Shown: positions 1 through 7,634, numbered from the stretch's first letter. The stretch: 32,346 bases of DNA from a virus (IMGVR_UViG_3300023109_001904:1-32346); one strand, 5' to 3'. Program-made: numbers and translations. The notes: generated from the letters alone by a model not told the origin.

Positions 1-629
1 CTAGTATCTATCCGGAGTTTAAAAAGTTTATGATGGATAGAACTGTAGATGAAGTTGTAGAACATTTGTTATCACTTACTCCAGAAGGTAAGTGGACAAT
101 GGATAGTGGACAAGATGTTCACTTGATTTTCACTGGCGGAGAACCTTTGTTAGGGTGGCAAAGATTCTATGCTGAATTATTAGAACACCCGCGTATGAAG
201 GATTTAAAAAATGTTACATTTGAAACAAATACTACGCAAAAGCTACGACCAGACTTTAAAGACTATCTCAACAATCAAGATAGATTTGAAGTCACTTGGA
301 GTTGTTCCCCAAAACTTTCAGTTAGCGGAGAACGCTGGGAGGATGCTATTATGCCTGATATTGCTAATGAGTATTACAGTGTTGCTAATAGTAACCTTTA
401 CTTTAAGTTTGTTGTCGCTGATGAAACTGATGTCGAAGAAGCTGGCAGAGCTGTGGCGAGTTATAGAGACGCCGGGATACAATGTCCGGTATACTGTATG
501 CCATTGGGTGGACGCAGTGAAGAATACAAGCTCAATATTCAAGAAGTGGCTGAGCTCTGTATGGAAAAAGGATGGCGATTCACACCAAGACTCCATATCG
601 ACTTATTCGGCAATGCATGGGGGACTTAG
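1..629 (+). CDS. queE: 7-carboxy-7-deazaguanine synthase QueE (radical SAM), 5' end outside window
   Basis: The reading frame is open from the left edge (first full codon at base 3), so the N-terminus with the radical-SAM CxxxCxxC cluster is missing. What is visible is the GGEP motif (FTGGEPLL, about 38 codons from the edge) and a C-terminus ending RFTPRLHIDLFGNAWGT, which matches the conserved RxHxxLWGNxxGT tail of QueE. The enzyme rearranges 6-carboxytetrahydropterin to 7-carboxy-7-deazaguanine, the step before preQ0 formation. Phage QueE can serve 7-deazaguanine DNA modification or act on host queuosine metabolism. No queD, queC, folE or transglycosylase gene is in this window, so which role applies cannot be said. 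The stop overlaps a possible 35-codon ORF that starts at 613. Confidence 0.88.
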   Translation, partial: SIYPEFKKFMMDRTVDEVVEHLLSLTPEGKWTMDSGQDVHLIFTGGEPLLGWQRFYAELLEHPRMKDLKNVTFETNTTQKLRPDFKDYLNNQDRFEVTWSCSPKLSVSGERWEDAIMPDIANEYYSVANSNLYFKFVVADETDVEEAGRAVASYRDAGIQCPVYCMPLGGRSEEYKLNIQEVAELCMEKGWRFTPRLHIDLFGNAWGT

Positions 630-720
630 TCCACATGAAGTTAATGAATTTAAAAATAAACAAAACAAACCCGTTAGCGATGTTAACTTGGAAAAACGGG
701 TAAGGGAGGCAGGACTATGA
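613..720 (+). CDS. possible small protein (35 aa) bridging queE and the next gene
   Basis: An ATG at 613 inside the last codons of queE opens a 35-codon frame with charged, hydrophilic sequence (SPHEVNEFKNKQNKPVSD). Its TGA at 718-720 overlaps the ATG of the next gene at 717 in the ATGA arrangement common in this window. That junction is the main argument for translation. There is no convincing Shine-Dalgarno sequence before 613, so it would depend on coupling to queE. The same frame is open upstream across queE, but that part is an out-of-frame shadow. The family is not recognised. Confidence 0.4.
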   Translation: MHGGLSPHEVNEFKNKQNKPVSDVNLEKRVREAGL

Positions 721-1109
721 ATTGGAATAAAATAAAAACAGCATTAGGCGTACAACCTAAAATAATAGAAGATACCAAGGAACCTACTCCGGAAGATGTT
801 CGACGTGCGGCATTAGATAAAGAAAAGGCTGCCGCTACTAAAGCAGGCGAACCTTGGGTTGCTGTATTAGATACACAAGTCAACAAAGATAACATTCGAA
901 ACGGGTTCTTTGAACTTGACTGGAACAATGAGTTTATTGAGGAACTTCTTGATGCAGGGTATCAAGGTGAATCAAACGAACAGATTGTTGATCAGTGGTT
1001 TAGAACTATTGTTAGTCAAATGCTTCAAGAAGAAGGACAAGATCCTAAAACTGAAGCAGGGTATATTAACGTAGTACCTATCGATAAAGGCAAATCAGAA
1101 GTATCTTAA
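717..1109 (+). CDS. hypothetical phage protein, 130 aa
   Basis: A soluble, acidic protein with no membrane segment and no catalytic motif that I recognise. The N-terminal half is rich in Lys, Glu and Ala and probably helical; the C-terminal half contains a Trp-rich stretch (FFELDWNNEFIEELLDAGY). GGGAGG lies at 706-711, 5 nt before the ATG at 717, and makes a good ribosome site. It sits between queE and the exonuclease gene and ends just before a strong promoter, so it probably closes the upstream transcription unit. It resembles in size and position the short conserved unknowns of marine T4-like phages, but I cannot assign a function. Confidence 0.75.
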   Translation: MNWNKIKTALGVQPKIIEDTKEPTPEDVRRAALDKEKAAATKAGEPWVAVLDTQVNKDNIRNGFFELDWNNEFIEELLDAGYQGESNEQIVDQWFRTIVSQMLQEEGQDPKTEAGYINVVPIDKGKSEVS

Positions 1110-1112
1110 TGC

Positions 1113-1141
1113 TTGACAACAGCCAGATCTGGTGTTATAAT
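1113..1141 (+). promoter_or_regulatory. near-perfect sigma70-type promoter with palindromic spacer
   Basis: TTGACA (1113-1118) and TATAAT (1136-1141) are separated by exactly 17 bp, and TG at 1133-1134 gives an extended -10. The spacer contains the 10-bp palindrome CCAGATCTGG (1123-1132), a possible operator. This is an early-type promoter, read by unmodified host RNA polymerase, driving the exonuclease gene at 1171 and the genes after it. AAAGG at 1159-1163 is the ribosome site. Confidence 0.88.
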
Positions 1142-1170
1142 AGTATTATAAATTACACAAAGGCAAACTA

Positions 1171-2160
1171 ATGGCAACATATATTCTAGTAGATACAGCT
1201 AACACGTTCTTTCGTGCAAGGCATGTAGTACGTGGCGACATTGACACTAAGGTAGGCATGGCTATGCATATTACACTTAACAGTGTTAAGAAAGCATGGC
1301 AAGACTTTAGTGGTACACATGTTGTGTTTTGTTTAGAAGGCCGTAGCTGGCGTAAAGACTTTTACGAACCTTACAAGCGTAACAGGCAAGTTGCACGTGA
1401 TAAGATGACTGTTACTGAGTCTGAAGAAGATACAGTGTTTTGGGAAATCTTTGACGAGTTTAAAGACTTTGTTAGCGACAAGACTAACTGTACTGTTATG
1501 CGACACAAGCAACTAGAAGCAGATGATCTTATTGCAGGTTGGGTACAAGCACATCCTAATGATAAACATGTTATTATTAGTACAGATGGCGACTTTGCAC
1601 AACTTATTGCACCTAACGTAACACAATACAGTGGCATACAAGACTTAACTATTACACACGAAGGTTACTTTGATAAGAAAGGTGATCCTGTAATAGACAA
1701 GAAAACTAAACTAGAGAAGCCTGCACCCGATCCTGCATTTATGTTGTTTGAAAAGTGTATGCGTGGCGACACTAGTGACAACGTGTTTAGTGCATATCCA
1801 GGTGTACGTAAAAAAGGTACTAAGAATAAAGTAGGCCTTATTGAAGCGTATGCTGACAAAGACACTAAAGGCTATAACTGGAATAACATGATGTTACAGC
1901 GTTGGACTGATCATGAAGGTGTAGAACATCGTGTACTAGATGACTATCAACGTAATGTTGTTCTATGTGATTTAACAGCACAGCCTGAAGACATTAGAGC
2001 AATTATAAACGAAACAATTAACGAAGCAACAGATAATCCTAAGGAGATAGCACAAGTTGGTATGCGTCTTATGAAGTTCTGTGCTAAGTGGGATATGCAA
2101 CGTATTGCTGATCAGGCTCAATACTATGCAGAACCTTTACAAGCGAGATATATTAAATGA
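1171..2160 (+). CDS. rnh: T4 RNase H-like 5'-3' exonuclease / flap endonuclease
   Basis: A FEN/5'-nuclease family enzyme of 329 aa, close to T4 RNase H (about 305 aa). The acidic metal ligands are in order: D8 in the opening VDTAN, the E116-x-D118-D119 block (LEADDL), D139 and D141 in STDGDF, and D200 and D203 in RGDTSDN followed by a helix-hairpin-helix-like stretch (PGVRKKG). In T4 this enzyme removes RNA primers and flaps from lagging-strand fragments at the replication fork. The ATG at 1171 has AAAGG 7 nt upstream. The stop overlaps the next ATG (2157), so the downstream gene is translationally coupled. Confidence 0.9.
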   Translation: MATYILVDTANTFFRARHVVRGDIDTKVGMAMHITLNSVKKAWQDFSGTHVVFCLEGRSWRKDFYEPYKRNRQVARDKMTVTESEEDTVFWEIFDEFKDFVSDKTNCTVMRHKQLEADDLIAGWVQAHPNDKHVIISTDGDFAQLIAPNVTQYSGIQDLTITHEGYFDKKGDPVIDKKTKLEKPAPDPAFMLFEKCMRGDTSDNVFSAYPGVRKKGTKNKVGLIEAYADKDTKGYNWNNMMLQRWTDHEGVEHRVLDDYQRNVVLCDLTAQPEDIRAIINETINEATDNPKEIAQVGMRLMKFCAKWDMQRIADQAQYYAEPLQARYIK

Positions 2161-2627
2161 GCATAAAAGCAAAAACAATACTAAAAGACAAGTTCTGGAT
2201 TGTTGAAGAAGAAGGTGAAAAGTTAGGAACCTTAAGTTTCAATGACGAAAAGTTTATGTTCTCTGCAAACAATGGTGTTGCATTTTTTGAAAACAAAAAA
2301 CAATTAAAGAACGAACTTGGTCTTACTATATTCGATAAAGACGACTCAATAAAGTTTGAAACTGAAAAAGAAATTTATGGCTTTCCAACTAGCACTACTC
2401 CTTACAATGTAATTTATGATGTACATCGTAAGTTTGCATTGTTTACTAAAAGCCGTAAGAGTAAGAGCTTGTATTGTGCAGGATACTATATTATCCACTT
2501 TGACAAAGGTTGGGTAAAGAGTTTTTGTCCTAAACTAATTACATTAGAACGTTACGACTACAAAGGTCCATTCAAAAACGATCTTACCATGCGTCAGGAA
2601 CTATCAAATGCCAACCAAAAATCTTGA
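2157..2627 (+). CDS. hypothetical phage protein, 156 aa
   Basis: Starts inside the exonuclease stop (ATGA at 2157). The product is Lys/Phe/Tyr-rich and probably beta-rich (alternating stretches such as KFWIVEEEGEKLGTL and KFMFSANNGVAFF). It has no signal peptide, membrane segment or enzyme motif that I can name. Co-transcription with the replication exonuclease suggests a role in early or middle infection, but nothing in the sequence defines it. The last 20 bases overlap the start of the next gene. Confidence 0.75.
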   Translation: MSIKAKTILKDKFWIVEEEGEKLGTLSFNDEKFMFSANNGVAFFENKKQLKNELGLTIFDKDDSIKFETEKEIYGFPTSTTPYNVIYDVHRKFALFTKSRKSKSLYCAGYYIIHFDKGWVKSFCPKLITLERYDYKGPFKNDLTMRQELSNANQKS

Positions 2628-2862
2628 TCCAGTAAACACTTTTCCAGTACAACAGTTTATTCAAACTGTTAAGAGTGCTGACGCTAGTAGAGCTAAAGAT
2701 GTTAGAATTGACATTGATACAGCAAAAAGATTAGCGTTTACACTCGGAGAAGTGATGTCTCGACTTAACGGAGACATGGAACAGTTTATTAAAGAACATG
2801 TACAAACCCTAGACAATGAGCCCGTAGAGGTGCAATTAGACGGTGGTACTGAGTGGAAATAA
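2608..2862 (+). CDS. hypothetical phage protein, 84 aa
   Basis: A small acidic, probably helical protein (for example DIDTAKRLAFTLGEVMSRL). The ATG at 2608 lies 20 bp inside the previous gene; AGGAA at 2596-2600 is a plausible ribosome site. Not recognised. The gene ends before a short non-coding stretch carrying a late-type promoter. Confidence 0.7.
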   Translation: MPTKNLDPVNTFPVQQFIQTVKSADASRAKDVRIDIDTAKRLAFTLGEVMSRLNGDMEQFIKEHVQTLDNEPVEVQLDGGTEWK

Positions 2863-2885
2863 ACTAGCATTTAACTAAAAAAAGA

Positions 2886-2893
2886 GATAAATA
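2886..2893 (+). promoter_or_regulatory. T4-type late promoter octamer GATAAATA
   Basis: The octamer GATAAATA differs from the T4 late -10 element TATAAATA only in its first base. It lies 29 nt before the ATG at 2922, with AAGG at 2909-2912 as ribosome site, so transcripts would have an ordinary short leader. The 16 bases from 2886 match those from 7644 at 15 positions (GATAAATAnATACGTA), which supports a shared phage element. Confidence 0.6.
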
Positions 2894-2921
2894 TATACGT
2901 AGTTAATTAAGGTACGTATAT

Positions 2922-3209
2922 ATGAGCAGACCCAAACCAAATGTTCTTTTAGAACATGTAAACAAAAAGAATTATAGATGTGAGCAAGTCCTAGATGCCG
3001 ATGCTATCTGGGCTGTATTCTATAAAGAAAAACCATTCAATTTAAAAAGTTCAAACGCTTTAACAAATTATCCTGGACCAAAGTATAAAAAGACAAGTTT
3101 CTCTAATCCAGGACATGCACACAATTTAGCACAAAAACTTAACGAACTGTTTTCCTGTGAAGACTTCAAAGTATATAAGTTGTCATCTGGCGAAATTGTA
3201 ACCGAATGA
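2922..3209 (+). CDS. conserved T4-like marine phage hypothetical, 95 aa
   Basis: A basic protein of 95 aa with the stretch NALTNYPGPKYKKTSFSNPG (about residues 44-63), a pattern I associate from memory with short conserved genes of T4-like cyanophages. No known function. The stop overlaps the next ATG (3206) by 4 nt, so the pair is probably co-translated. The start is supported by AAGG 9 nt upstream and a late-type promoter at 2886. Confidence 0.75.
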   Translation: MSRPKPNVLLEHVNKKNYRCEQVLDADAIWAVFYKEKPFNLKSSNALTNYPGPKYKKTSFSNPGHAHNLAQKLNELFSCEDFKVYKLSSGEIVTE

Positions 3210-3598
3210 ACTGGAAAGAAACCTATACAAAGTTATTCCTAAAAGAACTAGGCAAAAGTTTTAACGACTTGTCTGTTAAGGAGCATATGCCGTTGTGGTG
3301 GCATAATACACGTAACAAGGATGCTGGTGGACTTAGACTTACAGATGCAGGTTTAGACGCACTTACACAAGCAGAAGTAGCAACATACGATGTACCTTAT
3401 CCACATGATATGCCGATGACTACACAAGTTATTATCTTTTTAGATAAGTTTATCGACTGTCCTTACTACATAGGACCAAGATCTATTCAAGTAACACACC
3501 AAAAGAAGGCGGTCGAACTGTCTCTTTTCTCAGGTGATCTACGCAAGTATGGACTTACTAAAGCATTATCCCGTCAAAATAAAGACGAAAATAATTAG
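3206..3598 (+). CDS. conserved T4-like marine phage hypothetical, 130 aa
   Basis: Starts in an ATGA overlap with the previous gene. The second half has a strongly patterned segment (TTQVIIFLDKFIDCPYYIGP, then RSIQVTHQKKAVELSLFSGD) ending in a basic helix, which looks like a compact folded domain. I associate this pattern with conserved unknowns of marine T4-like phages, next to the same partner. No enzymatic motif is visible. After the stop comes a sigma70-type promoter for the ATPase gene. Confidence 0.75.
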   Translation: MNWKETYTKLFLKELGKSFNDLSVKEHMPLWWHNTRNKDAGGLRLTDAGLDALTQAEVATYDVPYPHDMPMTTQVIIFLDKFIDCPYYIGPRSIQVTHQKKAVELSLFSGDLRKYGLTKALSRQNKDENN

Positions 3599-3617
3599 AA
3601 AAAACTGCAGAAAACGG

Positions 3618-3646
3618 TTGACATTACCCCCATTTGGTAGTATTAT
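3618..3646 (+). promoter_or_regulatory. sigma70-type promoter before the MoxR ATPase
   Basis: TTGACA (3618-3623), a 17-bp spacer and TATTAT (3641-3646). The leader to the ATG at 3697 contains AGAGG (3683-3687) as ribosome site. It has the same architecture as the promoters at 1113 and 4830, so these genes probably belong to an early regulon. Confidence 0.8.
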
Positions 3647-3696
3647 ATATACATAAGTTAGAAATTAAGCACTGATAACTCAAGAGGTAATACAAT

Positions 3697-4785
3697 ATGG
3701 AAAACGTAATCACAAGAACAGTTTCGCCCAACGGCGCAAAATCTAGCATTAAACATGCTATTCGCAAGAATCGTCCGATCTTCCTTTGGGGTCCTCCAGG
3801 CATTGGTAAGTCTGATATTGTTAGACAAATTACCGACGACCTTGGTAACTCGCATTTGATCGACATTCGTTTGTCGCTTTGGGAGCCTACAGACATTAAA
3901 GGTATTCCGTACTTTGATAGTAACTCAGGTACAATGGTTTGGGGCGCACCAGCAGAACTTCCTACAGAAGAATTTGCATCACAATACGACTATGTCGTTT
4001 TATTCTTAGATGAAATGAACTCAGCGGCACCTGCTGTACAAGCGGCTGCATATCAGCTGATTCTTAATCGCAGAGTTGGGCAATATAAGTTGCCAGACAA
4101 TGTTGTAATTATTGCGGCTGGTAACCGTGAAGCTGACAAAGGTGTTACTTATAGAATGCCTGCTCCGTTAGCAAACCGTTTTATCCACTTAGAACTTGCT
4201 GTATCATTTGATGACTGGTTCCAGTGGGCTGTTGTAAACAACCAACATGCAGACGTTGTTGGTTACTTAACATTTGCAAAGAAAGACTTATATGACTTCG
4301 ATCCAAGAAGTGCAAGTCGTTCATTTGCAACACCTCGTTCTTGGTCGTTTGTAAGCGAATTGCTTGAAGACGGCTTAGATGAAACCACTACTACAGACTT
4401 AGTTAGTGGGTCAGTTGGAGAAGGTTTGGCTGTCAAGTTTATGGCGCACCGTAAGGTTGCGTCTCAGATGCCTAATCCAAGTGACATCCTCGCAGGAAAA
4501 GTCATGGAGATGGCCAGTAAAGAAATCAGTGCTATGTATTCCCTCACTGTGTCATTGTGTTATGAGCTACAAGAAGCTGATAACAAAAACGATAAAGACT
4601 TCGATAAGAAGGTTAATAACTTCCTGCGATTTTCGATGGATAACTTTGATACTGAATTAGTTGTAATGGGCATTAAGCTCGCACTTACTCAGTATTCGTT
4701 ACCCATTGATCCGGATGCTGTGGAATGCTTTGATGAATTCCATGAACGTTATGGTAAGTATATTAAGGCTGCACAGGGTTCGTAA
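3697..4785 (+). CDS. MoxR-type AAA+ ATPase
   Basis: A 362-aa AAA+ protein. The Walker A motif GPPGIGKS is at about residues 32-39, the Walker B motif VVLFLDEMN ends at D105-E106, and a sensor-1-like stretch (VVIIAAGNRE) is followed by an Arg-finger region (APLANRFIHLEL). This is the layout of MoxR/RavA-type ATPases, which pair with VWA-domain proteins to remodel or activate protein complexes, often by metal insertion. The next gene encodes such a VWA protein, so the two probably act together. The gene has its own sigma70-type promoter at 3618 and ends at a strong terminator, so it is a single-gene transcript separable from its partner. Confidence 0.88.
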   Translation: MENVITRTVSPNGAKSSIKHAIRKNRPIFLWGPPGIGKSDIVRQITDDLGNSHLIDIRLSLWEPTDIKGIPYFDSNSGTMVWGAPAELPTEEFASQYDYVVLFLDEMNSAAPAVQAAAYQLILNRRVGQYKLPDNVVIIAAGNREADKGVTYRMPAPLANRFIHLELAVSFDDWFQWAVVNNQHADVVGYLTFAKKDLYDFDPRSASRSFATPRSWSFVSELLEDGLDETTTTDLVSGSVGEGLAVKFMAHRKVASQMPNPSDILAGKVMEMASKEISAMYSLTVSLCYELQEADNKNDKDFDKKVNNFLRFSMDNFDTELVVMGIKLALTQYSLPIDPDAVECFDEFHERYGKYIKAAQGS

Positions 4786-4790
4786 GAATA

Positions 4791-4827
4791 GAAAGGGCGG
4801 GTATAATGCTCGCCCTTTCCTTTTTTT
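4791..4827 (+). terminator. Rho-independent terminator
   Basis: An 11-bp stem (4791-4801 with 4809-4819, one G-T wobble), a 7-nt loop and a run of seven T at 4821-4827. It begins just after the stop of the MoxR gene, and the next promoter starts 3 nt after the T run. Confidence 0.92.
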
Positions 4828-4829
4828 GG

Positions 4830-4858
4830 TTGACAAACTCCGTAAATACTTGTATAAT
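4830..4858 (+). promoter_or_regulatory. sigma70-type promoter before the VWA gene
   Basis: TTGACA (4830-4835), a 17-bp spacer and TATAAT (4853-4858), both hexamers perfect. It abuts the terminator at 4791-4827. AAAGGA (4875-4880) sits 8 nt before the ATG at 4889. Confidence 0.9.
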
Positions 4859-4888
4859 ATAAACATAAACTTAGAAAGGACATAGCAC

Positions 4889-6196
4889 ATGAGCGTAGAA
4901 GGTAAAAAGAACTGGGCACCTAATCCAGACATTACTGAATCCGAACTTAAAGTAATGCGTGAAGAAGTACTTGATCGTATTATTGTTGCACGGGTAGGAC
5001 TTCTTCTTAAGCACCCTTTCTTTGGTAATATGGCAACACGCCTTAAAATTCAAGCCGCAGACGACTGGTGTCCTACAGCAGCCGTAGATGGCAGAAACTT
5101 ATTTTTTAACACTCAGTTCTTTAATGCAATGGACAATAAAGAAATTGAGTTTGTTATTGCACACGAAATTTTACATTGTGTATTTGATCACTTAGAACGT
5201 AGAACTTGGCAAGGACGCAACTTAGATGCTATGCTGTCTAATATTGCACAAGACTACATTGTAAACAACATTCTTGTAAGAGACAGCATTGGTACTAAGC
5301 CTAGAATCGTTGACTGTTACCAAGACTTTAAATACGAAGATTGGACTTCAGAAGAAGTTTATGATGACTTGTTTGAAAAGTATGACGAAGATCAACTTAA
5401 CGCATTAGGCGAATTACTAGACGAGCATATTGACTGGACTGACGGTGATGGTAACGAAGGTGCTTCATCTGGTAAAGATGGCAAAGATGACGGTGAAGGT
5501 AAAGAAGGCAAGAAGCCTACTTACACTAAAGACGAACTTAAAAAGATACGTGACGAAATAAAAGAGAACATGGTAACAGCCGCACAGAGTGCAGGTGCTG
5601 GTAATGTTCCTAAAGGTGTCGAACGTATGATCAAAGAGCTTACGGAGCCTAAGATCAATTGGCGTGACCTGCTTCGTCAGCAAATTCAATCAACAATTAA
5701 AAGCGACTATACATTTAGTCGTCCTTCACGTAAAGGTTGGCACACTGGTGCTATACTGCCTGGAATGAACTTCCAAGATACTATCGACTTATGTATTGCA
5801 ATTGACATGAGTGGCTCAATTGGTAACTCACAGGCTGAAGACTTTTTAGGTGAAGTAAAAGGTATTATGGATGAGTACAAAGATTACAACATTAAGTTGT
5901 GGTGCTTTGATACTGGTGTTTATAATGAAGAAGACTTTACTGCCGCAGACAGCCAAGATTTAATGTCATATGAAATCTTAGGCGGTGGTGGTACTGACTT
6001 TATGTGTAACTGGACATACATGAAAGACCAAGGCATTACGCCTAAAAAGTTTTTAATGTTTACTGACGGTTATGCTTGGGATAGCTGGGGAGATCCCGAT
6101 TACTGTGATACAGTGTTTATTATTCATAGTAATCACAATAAAGAACTATTAGCCCCATTTGGAGTTACAGCTCATTATGAAGCTCAAACAGCCTAA
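4889..6196 (+). CDS. metallopeptidase-like / VWA-domain protein (DUF2201 type), MoxR partner
   Basis: Two-part protein of 435 aa. The N-terminal domain carries HEILH (residues 92-96), the zinc-peptidase-like signature of the DUF2201 N-terminal domain. A charged Gly/Lys/Asp-rich linker (about 185-215) follows. The C-terminal domain is von Willebrand A-like with a MIDAS site: D306-x-S308-x-S310 (DMSGS), T369 in GGGGTD and D393 in FTDG. This family is encoded beside MoxR ATPases in bacteria, which fits the gene just upstream. The role in phage infection is unknown; a chaperone- or protease-like system acting on virion or host complexes is an inference. The start is fixed by AAAGGA 8 nt upstream of 4889. 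Confidence 0.85.
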   Translation: MSVEGKKNWAPNPDITESELKVMREEVLDRIIVARVGLLLKHPFFGNMATRLKIQAADDWCPTAAVDGRNLFFNTQFFNAMDNKEIEFVIAHEILHCVFDHLERRTWQGRNLDAMLSNIAQDYIVNNILVRDSIGTKPRIVDCYQDFKYEDWTSEEVYDDLFEKYDEDQLNALGELLDEHIDWTDGDGNEGASSGKDGKDDGEGKEGKKPTYTKDELKKIRDEIKENMVTAAQSAGAGNVPKGVERMIKELTEPKINWRDLLRQQIQSTIKSDYTFSRPSRKGWHTGAILPGMNFQDTIDLCIAIDMSGSIGNSQAEDFLGEVKGIMDEYKDYNIKLWCFDTGVYNEEDFTAADSQDLMSYEILGGGGTDFMCNWTYMKDQGITPKKFLMFTDGYAWDSWGDPDYCDTVFIIHSNHNKELLAPFGVTAHYEAQTA

Positions 6197-6440
6197 CCCT
6201 TTAAACTACTTTAAGGTACGAAGCACTCAATATTTGCCTAGGCATTTTGAAGTTCTTAGTTTACCTATTTCATATAATATGGAAAGTAGTATTGAAAAGT
6301 GGATATTTGAAAATTTGAAAAATAGATATTATGTTTCACGTGACAGTCGCGGATTCAATAGTACTATTAAAGTAGGATTCGAAGATCCAAAAGAAGCAAG
6401 TTATTTCATGTTGGCGTGTCCACATTTGAAGTACAAATAA
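6177..6440 (+). CDS. hypothetical phage protein, 87 aa
   Basis: The ATG at 6177 is preferred to an in-frame TTG at 6159; GGAG at 6161-6164 lies 12 nt upstream. The gene overlaps the end of the VWA gene by 20 bp. The product is basic and rich in aromatic residues, with a segment of alternating charge and hydrophobicity near the end (KVGFEDPKEASYFMLACP). No family recognised. Confidence 0.65.
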   Translation: MKLKQPNPLNYFKVRSTQYLPRHFEVLSLPISYNMESSIEKWIFENLKNRYYVSRDSRGFNSTIKVGFEDPKEASYFMLACPHLKYK

Positions 6441-6443
6441 ATA
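6436..6443 (+). promoter_or_regulatory. late-type promoter octamer AATAAATA
   Basis: The octamer overlaps the stop of the preceding gene and lies 37 nt before the ATG at 6481; AGGAG at 6466-6470 is the ribosome site. It probably marks the switch from sigma70-type to late-type transcription for the genes between 6.4 and 8.9 kb. Short A/T-rich octamers occur by chance in this genome, so confidence is moderate. Confidence 0.5.
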
Positions 6444-6480
6444 AAGTACGCATATATATTAATATAGGAGAATATAAATT

Positions 6481-6723
6481 ATGAGCGACGAAAACAAAAC
6501 AGAAGCACCTGCTACTGAACAAGCACCTGCACCAGATCTTACTGTACAAGATCTTACAGCAATGAAATCAATTATTGATGTTGCATCAACTCGTGGCGCT
6601 TTTAAGCCTAACGAAATGACTACTGTTGGCACGGTGTATAGTAAATTAGAAGCATTCTTAAACGCCGTACAAGCACAACAAGAAGCACAGACGGAAGCAC
6701 AAGAGGCTCCAACAGGAGAATAA
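6481..6723 (+). CDS. conserved phage hypothetical, 80 aa
   Basis: An acidic protein with low-complexity Ala/Pro/Glu/Gln-rich ends (EAPATEQAPAPD near the start, AQQEAQTEAQEAPTGE at the end) around a short ordered core (DLTAMKSIIDVASTRGAFKP). This design is familiar from small genes near structural genes in T4-like marine phages. The function is unknown. AGGAG lies 10 nt before the ATG, and the next gene begins 1 nt after the stop. Confidence 0.75.
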   Translation: MSDENKTEAPATEQAPAPDLTVQDLTAMKSIIDVASTRGAFKPNEMTTVGTVYSKLEAFLNAVQAQQEAQTEAQEAPTGE

Positions 6724-6724
6724 T

Positions 6725-7324
6725 ATGAAACATATTGGAAGACAAATTAATCCAAAAAGACGAGCTATAGTAGCGTACAGAGTTGTACCTAAAGAACCAA
6801 ATCAGTGTTTGGTTGTATTCACAGACAGTCTTGAATCAGACGCACATGATGCATTAATGAACTTAGTTGAAAGTAATGCAGGACAAACAGCATACGAACT
6901 TGCAGAAGCAATGGACAGAGCTGTATTACCAGATGGTAGAAACATGCTTAGAGCATTTGCTGCTACTGGTAAGTTTTCAAAGATGCCAACTGATAAAATT
7001 GAAATGACTCCAGACATGCAGAACACTGTTATGTTGTCAGAACTTAACGATGCTATTGCAACACAAAAAGGTGTTACAGTAGAAGACTTAGCTCTACAAC
7101 CTCAGAGCAGCAGTTCTGAACAGTCTGAATCAACACCAACACCTGTGATTGCAGAAGCACCAGTTGCTCCATCATCTAACGATGTTTTAAGCGATGAAGA
7201 CTTAGCAGCACAATACCGTTCTCAAGCAGATTCTTTATTTAAAGAAGCAAAGCGTTTAAGAGAACAGGCGGAAGATCTAGTACCTACTAAGAAAAGTAGT
7301 AAGAAGTCCGCCGCCAGTGCCTAA
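6725..7324 (+). CDS. conserved phage hypothetical, 199 aa, possible virion or assembly protein
   Basis: The N-terminal half is a folded domain beginning MKHIGRQINPKRRAIVAYR. A Ser/Pro/Thr/Glu-rich linker (about residues 125-160) and a predicted helical tail ending in Lys/Ser/Ala (KKSSKKSAASA) follow. No catalytic motif is visible. The late-type promoter upstream and the position before a tail-fibre-like gene make a virion or assembly role plausible, but this is inference from context. GGAG at 6715-6718 serves as ribosome site. The 3' end overlaps the next gene, which begins with GTG at 7317. Confidence 0.75.
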   Translation: MKHIGRQINPKRRAIVAYRVVPKEPNQCLVVFTDSLESDAHDALMNLVESNAGQTAYELAEAMDRAVLPDGRNMLRAFAATGKFSKMPTDKIEMTPDMQNTVMLSELNDAIATQKGVTVEDLALQPQSSSSEQSESTPTPVIAEAPVAPSSNDVLSDEDLAAQYRSQADSLFKEAKRLREQAEDLVPTKKSSKKSAASA

Positions 7325-7634
7325 AAAGAATAAGCTCAGTAAACAAGTTATTGACAAATGGCCTGAAGTACTCAGTAACATCGACATAAAAGTTGTTCCT
7401 ACTGAATACATTAAGGCCGTTGAAGTTACATTCACAGACGGTAAAATATGGGTCATAGAGAATGATCCAAAATTACCAATAGGCGAAAACGCAGAAGCCT
7501 TTGAACAAAGCATGGAAGATCTCATGGATGAGTACGAAGATGTGTTACAAAGTGTAAACTTTGTCGTTGATATCGAACGTGTAAAGAAGGATATTACCAA
7601 GCGTACAAAGATATTTATGAAGAAAAGAAAATGA
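7317..7634 (+). CDS. conserved phage hypothetical, 105 aa (GTG start)
   Basis: The GTG at 7317 lies inside the end of the previous gene (8-bp overlap). The product begins MPKKNKLSKQVIDKWPEVLS and is a charged protein with a mixed alpha/beta look and a basic tail (KRTKIFMKKRK). I associate this pattern with short conserved genes of marine T4-like phages, but no function is known. It is followed by a late-type promoter for the tail-fibre-like gene. Confidence 0.7.
   Translation: MPKKNKLSKQVIDKWPEVLSNIDIKVVPTEYIKAVEVTFTDGKIWVIENDPKLPIGENAEAFEQSMEDLMDEYEDVLQSVNFVVDIERVKKDITKRTKIFMKKRK

Noticed and set aside
211-612. Long + strand ORF over queE (169 codons in total)
   Set aside because: Out of frame with the clear QueE sequence; its product has no recognisable features before residue 135. 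Only the last 35 codons (613-720) could be real.
1-629. A complete 7-deazaguanine DNA modification cassette
   Set aside because: Only QueE is visible; none of the other preQ0 genes or a DNA transglycosylase is present in the window.
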